Assembly: GCA_029238935.1 (NCBI GenBank) | Contig: JAQZBN010000024.1 | Span: 1 to 62,077 of the forward strand | Direction: 5' to 3' | Length of the DNA stretch: 62,077 bases | From: Herbinix sp. | GTDB lineage: Bacteria > Bacillota > Clostridia > Lachnospirales > Lachnospiraceae | In this document: one piece after another, positions 35,897 through 44,115 of the stretch | Numbering within the stretch: position 1 is the stretch's first letter | Layout of the letters: each line of letters opens with the position of its first letter | The notes under the pieces: generated by a model | What the model saw: the letters and a program-made list of their open reading frames with translations, nothing else | Databases searched by the model: none | What the model was told of the DNA's origin: nothing | Made by a program: the position numbers and the translations under genes

Positions 35897-36640
35897 ATGG
35901 ATAAGCAATTATTTATTCAAGTCTGTGATCAAATTATAAGCCAAACCCGTGAAATGAATGGAATTGGTACCCTATCAGAAAAAACAGTGCATTCTATTTT
36001 AAAAAATTATTTATCTCCCGATACCAGCTGCCATGAGCGAAAGGTCGGTGGATTTGTAGCAGACATTTATAATGATCAGGGGATAATAGAGATACAGACA
36101 AGGGATTTTAATAAATTAAGAAGAAAACTGGATGCGTTTTTAGAACTTACCTCAGTCATGATTGTTTATCCTATCCCCAGTACCAAATGGATTCGGTGGG
36201 TTAATCCACAGACCGGAGAGGTTAGTCCACCAAGGAAGTCTCCCAAACAGGGTAAACCTTATGAGATATTTCCCGAATTATATAAGATTAAAGGGTATCT
36301 TAGAAATCCAAATTTAGGTATTCAAATTATTTTACTAGACTTAGAGGAATACCGATTTTTAGATGGTTGGAGCCAGGATAAGAAAAAAGGGTCTTCCCGA
36401 TGTGACCGTATACCAACCGACTTGGTCCATGAGCTTCTACTTAAAAATCCATTGGATTATCAAGCTTTAATTCCCGATAATCTTACACCTCAATTTACCT
36501 CCAAGGAATATAAGAAGGCGGCTGGTATTTCCCTCTCTGTTGCTCAGACTGGATTAAACATCCTGCATTATTTAGGAGCGGTCGATCGGGTTAGTAAGAA
36601 GGGCAATTCCTATGTCTATGAAAAAACAAAATTATCATAA
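35897..36640 (+). CDS. Uncharacterised protein with possible PD-(D/E)XK nuclease core
   Basis: I do not recognise a named family for this 247-residue protein. Residues 47-90 hold a pattern resembling the PD-(D/E)XK nuclease core: E47 in HERKVGGFVADI, D56 and E65-I-Q67 with K74 downstream (the usual lysine of ExK being glutamine). Residues about 170-245 look like a winged-helix domain (FTSKEYKKAAGISLSVAQTG...LNILHYLGAVDRV), which could bind DNA. Secretion or membrane signals are absent. It is a single gene with its own promoter, divergent from galE and followed by the S1-domain gene. A DNA-repair, restriction or regulatory role is inference only. Confidence 0.6.
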   Translation: MDKQLFIQVCDQIISQTREMNGIGTLSEKTVHSILKNYLSPDTSCHERKVGGFVADIYNDQGIIEIQTRDFNKLRRKLDAFLELTSVMIVYPIPSTKWIRWVNPQTGEVSPPRKSPKQGKPYEIFPELYKIKGYLRNPNLGIQIILLDLEEYRFLDGWSQDKKKGSSRCDRIPTDLVHELLLKNPLDYQALIPDNLTPQFTSKEYKKAAGISLSVAQTGLNILHYLGAVDRVSKKGNSYVYEKTKLS

Positions 36641-36771
36641 CTTCTTCAAATAAAAATCTAGGTAGAATAATGTTATTTCATATTTGAAAAAATATTATTG
36701 AAAACACCGATACTGTGGTATACTGTGTAGTAAAGACTGGTACATACTATATAAAATGGAGGTTTTATAGA

Positions 36772-37773
36772 ATGAGTACAGATAATGTAAATAATGAAAA
36801 CACACTTTCATCCATGAATGGTTCAGCAGAGCAGAGTTCTGAAACTAGAGAAACAAAGGCTCCGGAAGTTATACCGTCTATGGATGAATTCAAAGAGCAG
36901 TTGGATCAATCTTTTAAAAAGATCCGCGAAGGGGATATTCTCACCGGTACAGTAATTGGAATCTCTGAGACGGAAGTAGCCCTTGATTTAGGCTATTATA
37001 CGGAAGGTATCATTAAATTAGAGGAGTTAAGTAATGATCCCAGATTCTCAATCAAAGCCGATGTGGTTATAGGTGAGCAAATCTCTGCTGCTGTAATACG
37101 AGAAGACGATGGTCAGGGAAGTATATTGTTATCAAAGAAACGGGCTGATGATATTCTTTCCTGGGACAAATTGATAGATCTTATGAAGAGTAAAAAAGCT
37201 GTAAGAGTTAAGATAGCTCAAGCAGTCAATGGTGGTGTGGTAACCTATCTTGAAGGAATACGTGCATTTATCCCGGCTTCTCAACTCTCCTTAACCTATG
37301 TGGAAGACTTGGAAGCATGGGTAGGGAAAGAAATTGAGGTCCTAGTCATCGAAGCATCTGCTGATAATAAGAAATTAGTTTTATCCGGTAAAGAAGTTGA
37401 AAAGGATAAAGCTTTAAAAGATAAGAGCAGTAGAATTTCAAGGCTTCAAATCGGCCTTGTAACAACCGGAACCGTTGAAAAAATCGCTCCATATGGTGCA
37501 TTTGTCAATATTGGTGAGGGTTTGTCTGGACTGGTTCATATCTCACAGATCTGCGGAAAGAGAATAAAGTCGCCTAACGAAGTCATCAAAGAAGGTCAAG
37601 AAGTTAAAGTAAAGATTATAGAAATCAAAGACGGTAAAGTCAGCTTAAGTATGAAAGCGGTAGAAGAAAAAGAAGAAGTGGTTGAAGATATAGCCGAAGC
37701 ACCATCTACCTATTCCACTGGTGAAGAAGCTACCACAGGATTAGGTTCCCTATTGGCTAAATTTAAATTTTAG
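36772..37773 (+). CDS. S1 RNA-binding domain protein (ribosomal protein S1-like)
   Basis: This 333-residue protein has an acidic N-terminal tail and three S1-type RNA-binding domains. They start near GDILTGTVIGISETEVALDLG, then KKAVRVKIAQAVNGGVVTYL, then LQIGLVTTGTVEKIAPYGAF (about residues 38-110, 125-195 and 215-288). It resembles short Firmicute S1 proteins that help mRNA binding to the ribosome; bacterial S1 of Proteobacteria has six domains. The ATG at 36772 has GGAGG upstream with nine-base spacing; a GTG-like extension to 36715 is rejected. A -10 TATACT (36719-36724) with TTGAAA 15 bp upstream may be its promoter. Two terminator hairpins follow. Confidence 0.85.
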   Translation: MSTDNVNNENTLSSMNGSAEQSSETRETKAPEVIPSMDEFKEQLDQSFKKIREGDILTGTVIGISETEVALDLGYYTEGIIKLEELSNDPRFSIKADVVIGEQISAAVIREDDGQGSILLSKKRADDILSWDKLIDLMKSKKAVRVKIAQAVNGGVVTYLEGIRAFIPASQLSLTYVEDLEAWVGKEIEVLVIEASADNKKLVLSGKEVEKDKALKDKSSRISRLQIGLVTTGTVEKIAPYGAFVNIGEGLSGLVHISQICGKRIKSPNEVIKEGQEVKVKIIEIKDGKVSLSMKAVEEKEEVVEDIAEAPSTYSTGEEATTGLGSLLAKFKF

Positions 37774-37780
37774 TTTACAT

Positions 37781-37896
37781 GATTATCTAAAATCATTGGA
37801 TTATTATTTACGACGATACTATGTTTTTAAACAATTCTTTAATATATTAATACAGGCAGGAGATATTATTTCATTTCCTGCCTGTTATTTTACTAT
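37781..37896. repeat. Direct repeat copy 1 (~115 bp) with terminator hairpin
   Basis: This ~115-bp segment starting at GATTATCTAAAATCATTGG recurs at 37972-38086 with only a few differences. It includes an ACAGGCAGGA...TCCTGCCTGT stem followed by TATTTTAC (about 37851-37890), a terminator for the S1-domain gene. Confidence 0.8.
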
Positions 37897-37897
37897 C

Positions 37898-37959
37898 GGT
37901 GCCTGACCCCCTTACGATTTTCTTACGATCGTAGGAAATTTGTAAGGGGGTCAGGCACC
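37898..37959. repeat. 62-nt palindrome between the direct repeats
   Basis: Perfect 18-bp arms GGTGCCTGACCCCCTTAC and its complement enclose a further near-palindrome centred on CGATCG. The arm sequence is like widely scattered clostridial palindromic repeats. It is GC-rich compared with its surroundings and sits exactly between the two 115-bp copies. Confidence 0.8.
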
Positions 37960-37971
37960 TTGCCTTTTGTT

Positions 37972-38086
37972 GATTCTCTAAAATCATTGGATTATTATCT
38001 ACGACGATACTATGTTTTTAAACAATGCTTAATATATTAATACAGGCAGGAAATATTATTTCATTTCCTGCCTGTTGCTCTACTAT
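37972..38086. repeat. Direct repeat copy 2 (~115 bp) with terminator hairpin
   Basis: This is the second copy of the segment at 37781-37896, with differences such as TCT for TAT near its start. It again holds the ACAGGCAGGA/TCCTGCCTGT stem (about 38042-38075). It leaves a pair of terminator hairpins flanking the 62-nt palindrome. The gap from 38087 to 38205 shows nothing else. Confidence 0.8.
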
Positions 38087-38205
38087 GTTATTTAATATAC
38101 CATTGCGATAAGTCTGTTCTTCGGCTTCTCCTGCATAACAACCTATATGTTTTGTTACTCTACATTTATTGACTTTATTTGCACACTCTTTACTTCTATC
38201 CAATC

Positions 38206-38820
38206 TTAGATATAAATAAATTCCGTCAGATATAATACTAAAAATATAATGCCACCCAACCCAATCAGCTGAAATATCATTAAAAGCCATAAAAACGTAC
38301 TCATTTTCTTGTGCTTCTTATCGATCTGAATCATCTTCTCCTGTACTTCCGTCCTTAATTGATGATTCTGGTTTAACGTTTGTTTGTTAAACTCGAATAA
38401 AAGTTGATAGACACGATTAACCACGTCCTTATCGATACTCTTATCAAGACCTTCCATTTTAAAGTTTGTCTGGGCAATAGCTTCCATTAAGCTATCTAAT
38501 TGCAAGATAATTTTATTTTCCTGACTTACTTTCATATCCTCCAGTATTTCTACTGTCTTATCACTTTGTTCTTTGATATAGGTCAGATCTAAGGCTGTCT
38601 GTATAATTGTCAGCTGACTATCCATAGAGGATAAGTTCTGCCCTTCTGTTTTACTTTTTTGTTCTATTAGAAACGATTTATAATTCTCTAAGATATCCCT
38701 GTATTCCGACAGCTTCCTTTCATATTTTAATATAGCTGAGGAAGTCGGTGCCGCTGATATCTCTTTATTTCTGTTGTTACCTTCATTTTTTGCTTGAATA
38801 CCTGCGGTAAAAAAACTCAT
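38206..38820 (-). CDS. Coiled-coil protein with C-terminal membrane anchor
   Basis: I recognise no named family for this 204-residue protein. Residues about 28-165 are charged and predicted to form long helices/coiled coil (ILKYERKLSEYRDILENYKS onward). One strong hydrophobic helix at the C-terminus (about 174-200, STFLWLLMIFQLIGLGGIIF) would anchor it in the membrane with most of it in the cytoplasm. It is encoded 37 bp downstream of the (p)ppGpp synthetase gene in the same direction and is probably co-transcribed. A regulatory or localising partner for that enzyme is possible but is inference. The ATG has GGGAGA upstream. Confidence 0.65.
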   Translation of the reverse strand: MSFFTAGIQAKNEGNNRNKEISAAPTSSAILKYERKLSEYRDILENYKSFLIEQKSKTEGQNLSSMDSQLTIIQTALDLTYIKEQSDKTVEILEDMKVSQENKIILQLDSLMEAIAQTNFKMEGLDKSIDKDVVNRVYQLLFEFNKQTLNQNHQLRTEVQEKMIQIDKKHKKMSTFLWLLMIFQLIGLGGIIFLVLYLTEFIYI

Positions 38821-38857
38821 TCTGTTTCTCCCTAACTACGATCCTGTTATACGAAGG

Positions 38858-39661
38858 CTACGATTTCAATCCAAATAAAAAGCGTTTTTTTCCTTGCTTT
38901 TTATCTTCCTTCACAGATTCCTGTGTATTTGTATCCTCCCCATTTTCTTCTTCAATAATGCAACCAAAAGATTCTTGAATCATAGATTTATAGGTATCAT
39001 TTATTTCATCATGATACTCTGCTGCTACCTGTTCGCCGCTAAACTTCTTAATTTCTTCATTTAAGGAGAGCATTTTTTGATCCAAATAGGATACTATTTT
39101 AGCACACTCCTTTAGTTCACTGCGAATGTATTCCGGAGCATTCCCTTCAAATTTATAATAGATTTTGTGCTCTAAACTAGCCCAGAAGTCCATAGCAATC
39201 GTACGAATTTGGATTTCAACCTTTGTTTCAACTACTTTATTGGACAAAAATACTGGGATCGATACGATCATATGATAACTCATATAGCCGTTTTCCTTTG
39301 GATTCATAATATAATCCTTTACTTTAAGCACCTTAACATCATTTTGCTTTACAATCAGATCCGCAATACGATAAATGTCAGAAGTAAAGGAGCAGATAAT
39401 ACGAATTCCAGCCACGTCATTCACATATTTTACAATATTCTCAACCGTAAGCTCTCTTCCATTATGTCTTATCTTCTTAGCTATACTTTGAGGGCTTTTG
39501 ATTCTTGATGTAATATGTTCGATTGGATTATATTGATGTGCTAATTTAAATTCATTATTTAGTATCTCTAACTTTGTATTAATCTCTTTTAATGCTGCAT
39601 CATAAAGCAATAATGCATTGCTCCAATCTTCAGCTTCATCATAAAACATTGGTAAATCCAC
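38858..39661 (-). CDS. GTP pyrophosphokinase, small alarmone synthetase (RelQ/YjbM-like)
   Basis: This 267-residue enzyme makes (p)ppGpp from ATP and GTP/GDP. It has a single RelA/SpoT synthetase domain (about 20-205) and no hydrolase, TGS or ACT domains, so it is a stand-alone synthetase. Typical residues are visible in DVAGIRIICSF, KDYIMNPKENGYMSYHM, TKVEIQIRT and FWASLEHKIYYKF. The C-terminal ~60 residues are Glu/Lys-rich and unlike the RelQ core. Small alarmone synthetases are usually controlled at transcription under cell-wall or alkaline stress. It lies upstream of a coiled-coil membrane protein gene, probably in one transcript. Confidence 0.88.
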   Translation of the reverse strand: MDLPMFYDEAEDWSNALLLYDAALKEINTKLEILNNEFKLAHQYNPIEHITSRIKSPQSIAKKIRHNGRELTVENIVKYVNDVAGIRIICSFTSDIYRIADLIVKQNDVKVLKVKDYIMNPKENGYMSYHMIVSIPVFLSNKVVETKVEIQIRTIAMDFWASLEHKIYYKFEGNAPEYIRSELKECAKIVSYLDQKMLSLNEEIKKFSGEQVAAEYHDEINDTYKSMIQESFGCIIEEENGEDTNTQESVKEDKKQGKKRFLFGLKS

Positions 39662-39878
39662 AAAATCACAACCTTTGTTTGTTTATTCTATTAGCATGTC
39701 CATTTTTTCATGTACATAATTTGTTCATTCTTTGACATTATATCATATAAATATGAATAATCTTTGAAGTTTTGAAATCTTAATTAAAAATTAATATTTC
39801 TTTTAAGAATTTTTTGGTGATAAAATTTACTATTTTCCAGTTAATATACAGTTTTTATAAATTTTTCATAAATTATGA

Positions 39879-39907
39879 TTGACAAATAAAAATGTAGCAG
39901 ATATACT
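39879..39907 (+). promoter_or_regulatory. Promoter of leader peptide / ABC exporter transcript
   Basis: TTGACA (39879-39884), a 17-bp spacer and TATACT (39902-39907) form a near-perfect promoter. It is located 35 bp upstream of the 27-codon leader ORF and ~340 bp upstream of the exporter genes. The 39662-39878 stretch before it is AT-rich and shows nothing else. Confidence 0.85.
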
Positions 39908-39942
39908 GTTGGAAGACTATTACAGAAAGTGAGGTAAAACAA

Positions 39943-40026
39943 ATGTTATTAACAGCAATAAACTTAGGCAACAACAACTTAAATAATGCATTTTGTAAGA
40001 TTACCTCAATGATTCGTAAAAGATAG
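39943..40026 (+). CDS. 27-residue leader peptide upstream of ABC exporter
   Basis: This short ORF (MLLTAINLGNNN..., 27 residues ending KR) starts with an ATG preceded by GTGAGGT at good spacing, just after a near-consensus promoter. It is followed by mutually exclusive hairpins and a terminator before the ABC exporter genes, the order expected for ribosome-mediated attenuation. Bacillus bmrB-bmrCD is a known parallel in which a translated leader controls a drug exporter. The peptide sequence is not similar to any family I recognise; its role is inferred from position. It may sense translation-blocking antibiotics by ribosome stalling. Confidence 0.6.
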   Translation: MLLTAINLGNNNLNNAFCKITSMIRKR

Positions 40027-40137
40027 TTTGTACTCTTCTCTATACAAAGCCCCGTCCAACCATGGATGGTATAGAAAACTACAATTAAACTTTATGACAT
40101 TTTGCCGCGGTATATCTTACTGCGGCTTATTTTTATG
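40027..40137 (+). promoter_or_regulatory. Attenuator: alternative hairpins and terminator
   Basis: After the leader stop, TTTGTA (40027-40032) can pair with TACAAA (about 40042-40047). CTATAC (about 40040-40045), overlapping it, can pair with GTATAG (about 40069-40074). A GCCGC/GCGGC stem (40103-40125) followed by TTATTTTTAT then acts as terminator. The two upstream hairpins cannot form together, a design that fits switching between read-through and termination. Pairings were found by eye. Confidence 0.55.
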
Positions 40138-40216
40138 TCTAAAAACGATTCATTGAAATTAATTTCCGGCAAAACCGGAACCAGAAACCATCAAAGTTAG
40201 GCTAGGCAGGGATCTC

Positions 40217-40233
40217 ACTAAACTATTTAGTGA
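40217..40233 (+). promoter_or_regulatory. Hairpin just before exporter ribosome-binding site
   Basis: CACTAAA and TTTAGTG form a 7-bp stem with a CTA loop, extendable by GGGAT/ATGCCC, ending only a few bases before AAGGAGGAG. It may influence translation of the first exporter gene. A TTTCCGGC/GCCGGAA-like stem (40162-40180) lies upstream. Confidence 0.4.
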
Positions 40234-40250
40234 TGCCCGAAGGAGGAGAA

Positions 40251-42071
40251 ATGAAGAAATTATCAAGTTATATATTAAAATATTGGTATGCTTATGCGGC
40301 TGCATTAATCTGCATGATCATAAGTGTATCCCTGGATATGTTATGGCCCCAGGTGACAAAAAGTATCATTGATGATGTTATTATGGGAGGGAAATTAAAT
40401 CTCTTAACAAAACTTCTGATTATGATCTTAATCATCGGTATCGGCAGATGCATCTTCCAGTATTTAAAAGAATTAATCTTTGATCTAGTTAGTTCAAAGA
40501 TCGCATCCGATATAAGAAAGAATTTATTTAATCATATACAACACTTATCTGTTAACTTTTTTGATAAAACAAATACCGGTGAGCTGATGTCCCGTGTAAA
40601 AGATGATGTCGATAAAATATGGGGTGCGTTAGGATTTATCGGTATGTTAATTATAGAAATTATCATCCACGTATCCATGGTTTTGTTTTTCATGTTTCAC
40701 TTAAGTCCTTCTTTAACGATAATTCCTATTATTGCAATGCCGTTGGTAGCTGCTGTTGCAATTATCATGGAGAAGAAGTTAGGTAAAGTTTATGAAGATA
40801 TCAGTGAAGAGAATGCTGCCTTAAATACCGTAGCTCAGGAAAATTTAGCCGGTGTAAGAACCGTAAAAGCTTTTGCTAGGGAAAAGCATGAAATTCAGAA
40901 GTTCCTTTCCCACAACAAACGGTATTATGACCTTAATATGAAACAATCAAAGGTTTTTATTAAATACTATCCCATCTTTCAATTTGTAACCAAACTACTG
41001 CCTCTCGTAGTAATAGTCATAGGCGGTTTTCAAGTAATGGATGGTAAGATATCCTTGGGTACTTTAGGTGCATTTACCGAGTACTCAACCAATATAGTAT
41101 GGCCTATGGAAATGTTAGGTTGGCTGTCCAATGACTTTGCTTCTGCAATCGCTTCCAGCAAGAAACTAAAGAAAATATATGCTGAACAGCCAATGATTAA
41201 AGAGCCCACAGAACCTGTAGCCTTAAACACCGTTCAGGGTTCTATTGAGTTTGATCACGTATCCTTTCGCATAAACGATAAGAATATTTTATCCGATATC
41301 AGTTTTGTTCTTCCGGCAGGTAAAACCATTGGTATTATGGGTGCAACCGGTACCGGTAAGAGTTCCATTATCAATTTAATGCAACGATTCTATGACGCTA
41401 CTGATGGTTCGATAAAGCTTGACGGTGTAAATATCAAGGAGCTTAGTCTGCAGGAGCTTAGAAAAAGTATCTCCCTTGTTATGCAGGATGTATTCTTATT
41501 TTCGGATACCATCAATGAGAATGTGAAGATGGGTAAAAAAAATGAAGTACAACAGGATGATATCCATAACGCGGTATTCAATGCACAAGCTAAGGACTTT
41601 ATCGAGCGTATGGAAAATCAATATGAAACCATCATTGGAGAACGAGGTGTAGGTTTATCCGGTGGCCAAAAGCAGAGAATAAGCATTGCCAGGGCTTTGG
41701 CAAAGAAAACTCCTATTTTAGTACTGGATGACTCAACCTCAGCACTTGATATGGAAACAGAACATTCCATTCAAAAATCATTAAGTGATATTAATTCAAC
41801 AAAAATTATTATTGCACATCGTATTTCAGCTGTTAAAAATGCTGATGAAATCATTATCCTTGAGGAAGGAAAGATTGTGGAACGGGGTACCCATGAAACA
41901 CTTCTTAACCTCCAGGGTTATTACTATAAGACCTATATGGCTCAGTATGGTGACTTTCTGGAAGAGAAGCAAATAAAAGAGAGTAAAAAAACAATGGTAG
42001 ATTCTTTAACGCTTGCCAGTAAGATCATAACCCATACCGACCGAAGCAAGGAGGCTTCCGTATGTCAATAA
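40251..42071 (+). CDS. ABC exporter half-transporter, subunit with degenerate Walker B
   Basis: This 606-residue half-transporter has six membrane helices (about 15-300) fused to an ATP-binding domain (about 335-570). The Walker A is GATGTGKSS, the signature LSGGQKQR is intact, and the Walker B ILVLDDSTSALD has Asp in place of the catalytic Glu. Such substitution marks the non-catalytic site of heterodimeric exporters like BmrC/LmrC. The ATG at 40251 lies behind AGGAGGAG; an extension to 40230 is rejected because the hairpin and RBS would be coding. It overlaps the partner gene by 10 bp. It likely exports drugs or lipids in the cytoplasmic membrane. Confidence 0.9.
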   Translation: MKKLSSYILKYWYAYAAALICMIISVSLDMLWPQVTKSIIDDVIMGGKLNLLTKLLIMILIIGIGRCIFQYLKELIFDLVSSKIASDIRKNLFNHIQHLSVNFFDKTNTGELMSRVKDDVDKIWGALGFIGMLIIEIIIHVSMVLFFMFHLSPSLTIIPIIAMPLVAAVAIIMEKKLGKVYEDISEENAALNTVAQENLAGVRTVKAFAREKHEIQKFLSHNKRYYDLNMKQSKVFIKYYPIFQFVTKLLPLVVIVIGGFQVMDGKISLGTLGAFTEYSTNIVWPMEMLGWLSNDFASAIASSKKLKKIYAEQPMIKEPTEPVALNTVQGSIEFDHVSFRINDKNILSDISFVLPAGKTIGIMGATGTGKSSIINLMQRFYDATDGSIKLDGVNIKELSLQELRKSISLVMQDVFLFSDTINENVKMGKKNEVQQDDIHNAVFNAQAKDFIERMENQYETIIGERGVGLSGGQKQRISIARALAKKTPILVLDDSTSALDMETEHSIQKSLSDINSTKIIIAHRISAVKNADEIIILEEGKIVERGTHETLLNLQGYYYKTYMAQYGDFLEEKQIKESKKTMVDSLTLASKIITHTDRSKEASVCQ

Positions 42072-43837
42072 ATGCAACCAGAGATGACGAATTTCTAAAA
42101 TCCGTAAGTAAGAAAATAACCTTAGGTAGATTATTCAAATACTTACTGGCTTATAAAATACAGATAACCATTGTTCTATTTATTATGCTGATTACGGTTT
42201 CCATTACCTTAATCAATCCACTCATTATGGAACGTGCGATCGACGTCCATATTGCTAATCACGAATACAATAATCTATTAATGCTCGGTGGCTTCGCTTT
42301 GGCTATTAATGTGATGTATGTATTATTAGTAAAGTTAAGAATGTATATGATGTCAAAGATGTCTAACAATGTACTATTAACCATCCGTCAAGAGCTGTAT
42401 ACACATATTCAAAAGCTTAGCTTCAGTTTCTTTGACAGTCGTCCTACCGGTAAAATACTTGCTAGAATCATTGGAGATGTTAATTCTTTAAAGGATGTCT
42501 TATCCAATAGTGTAACAACGCTGATCCCTGATTTTGTTACCTTATGTGCCGTTGTTGCTATTATGATGGTAAAGAACTGGCGTCTGGCAATCGCTGCATT
42601 GATCAGTCTTCCTATTATGATCATCGGAATGTGGATTATACAAACCTATTCCCATGTTAGATGGCAAATTCATAGAAAAAAGAGCTCCAATTTAAATGCT
42701 TTTATCCATGAAGATATGGCTGGAATCCGTATCGTTCAAAGTTTTACCGCAGAAGAGGAGACAGGAGAAGCTTTTGATCAGTTATTGAAAGAACACCGAG
42801 GATCCTTTGTTAATGCAATTGTTATTAACGATGCCTTTGGTTCCGTAATTGATTTCTGCTGGGGTTTGGGCACCATATCCATGTATTTCGTTGGCATCAA
42901 AGTACTAGGCATCGGTGCATCTAATGTCGGAACCCTCGTTGCCTTTGGTTCCTATATCATGATGTTTTGGCGACCAATTATGAACTTAAGCAATTTTTAT
43001 AATCAGTTGTTAACGAATATAACCGGTGCAGAACGAATCTTTGATATTCTCGATACTAAACCAGAGATCGCAGATAGCGAAGCAGTGAATGAGCTGCCAG
43101 AAATCAAAGGAACTGTACAGTTTGACCATGTATCTTTTGCATATGATGAAGATACTCAGGTACTGAATAACGTCAGCTTTAAGATTAATCCTGGTGAAAC
43201 AATTGCTTTAGTTGGTCCTACCGGTGCGGGAAAGACGACAATTGTCAATCTGATCAGCCGTTTCTACGACGTTCAGAAGGGGCACATCTATATCGATGGA
43301 TATGATATAAAAGACGTATCCATTGAAAGTTTGAGAAGACAGATGGGTATTATGACGCAGGATAACTTCTTATTCTCCGGTACAATCAAAGATAACATCA
43401 GATACGGGAAATTGGATGCAACTGACGAGGAAATCATTGCCGCTGCAAAGTCTGTAAATGCTCATGACTTTATAATGAAGCTGGAGAAAGGTTATGATAC
43501 CGAACTTCAAGAAAGAGGAAATGGTTTATCCATCGGTCAGCGACAATTACTTGCCTTTGCAAGAACCATGGTATCCATGCCAAAGATTTTAATTCTTGAT
43601 GAGGCAACATCCAGCATAGATACCCACACAGAAGTACTGGTTCAACAGGGTATTGAGGCACTATTGAAAGGTAGAACCTCTTTTGTCATAGCCCACCGCT
43701 TATCCACGATCCGGAAAGCAGATCGCATTTTTGTTATTGATGATGGTGGAATTCAAGAAGAAGGTACCTCAGAAGAATTGCTAGAAAAGAAGGGTTTTTA
43801 TTATAACCTCTATATGGCACAATTTAAAAATGTATAA
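42062..43837 (+). CDS. ABC exporter half-transporter, catalytic partner subunit
   Basis: This 591-residue half-transporter has six helices (about 30-325) and an ATP-binding domain (about 350-585). The Walker A is GPTGAGKTT and the Walker B ILILDEATSSID keeps the catalytic Glu, but the signature is LSIGQ rather than LSGGQ. Combined with the partner, one composite site is canonical (this Walker B and the partner's LSGGQ). The other is degenerate (partner's Asp and this LSIGQ), as in TM287/288, BmrCD and LmrCD. The start overlaps the first gene by 10 bp with AAGGAGG before the ATG, implying coupled translation. Substrate unknown, multidrug export likely. Confidence 0.9.
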   Translation: MSINATRDDEFLKSVSKKITLGRLFKYLLAYKIQITIVLFIMLITVSITLINPLIMERAIDVHIANHEYNNLLMLGGFALAINVMYVLLVKLRMYMMSKMSNNVLLTIRQELYTHIQKLSFSFFDSRPTGKILARIIGDVNSLKDVLSNSVTTLIPDFVTLCAVVAIMMVKNWRLAIAALISLPIMIIGMWIIQTYSHVRWQIHRKKSSNLNAFIHEDMAGIRIVQSFTAEEETGEAFDQLLKEHRGSFVNAIVINDAFGSVIDFCWGLGTISMYFVGIKVLGIGASNVGTLVAFGSYIMMFWRPIMNLSNFYNQLLTNITGAERIFDILDTKPEIADSEAVNELPEIKGTVQFDHVSFAYDEDTQVLNNVSFKINPGETIALVGPTGAGKTTIVNLISRFYDVQKGHIYIDGYDIKDVSIESLRRQMGIMTQDNFLFSGTIKDNIRYGKLDATDEEIIAAAKSVNAHDFIMKLEKGYDTELQERGNGLSIGQRQLLAFARTMVSMPKILILDEATSSIDTHTEVLVQQGIEALLKGRTSFVIAHRLSTIRKADRIFVIDDGGIQEEGTSEELLEKKGFYYNLYMAQFKNV

Positions 43838-43984
43838 TCAAATTTCTATTTTCATTCAATGTATTATTTCATTTACTAATCATTTAGTGTACAAAAGAAT
43901 CTCTATTCTTCCATATAGATCGTGTAAGAATAAGACCACAAGATGCTTAATTACCTTCTCTATGAAATAAAGCTGATATATATC

Positions 43985-44046
43985 AATAGGCTCTCTTTGT
44001 ATTAGATAGATATTTACCCTATTACTACAAAGAGAGCCTATTTTAT
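43985..44046 (+). terminator. Terminator after ABC exporter operon
   Basis: AATAGGCTCTCTTTGTA (43985-44001) pairs with TACAAAGAGAGCCTATT (44026-44042), a 17-bp perfect stem followed by TTTAT. It separates the exporter operon from the convergent two-component genes; the 43838-43984 stretch shows nothing. Confidence 0.85.
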
Positions 44047-44115
44047 ATTAAAGCATTAATCTTAAACTCGTCTAGCAAACGATCTTCAGCCACGTTATAC
44101 AGATAACTTTATCGG

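Noticed and set aside
36715..36771. Longer N-terminus for S1-domain protein
   Set aside because: Overlaps the predicted -10 box; GGAGG is placed correctly for the ATG at 36772.
38018..38290. 90-codon frame overlapping the end of the coiled-coil gene
   Set aside because: Covers the direct repeat copy 2 and part of another gene in a different frame; no ribosome-binding site.
40230..40250. Upstream GTG/ATG starts for first exporter gene
   Set aside because: They would put the strong ribosome-binding site and part of a hairpin into coding sequence.
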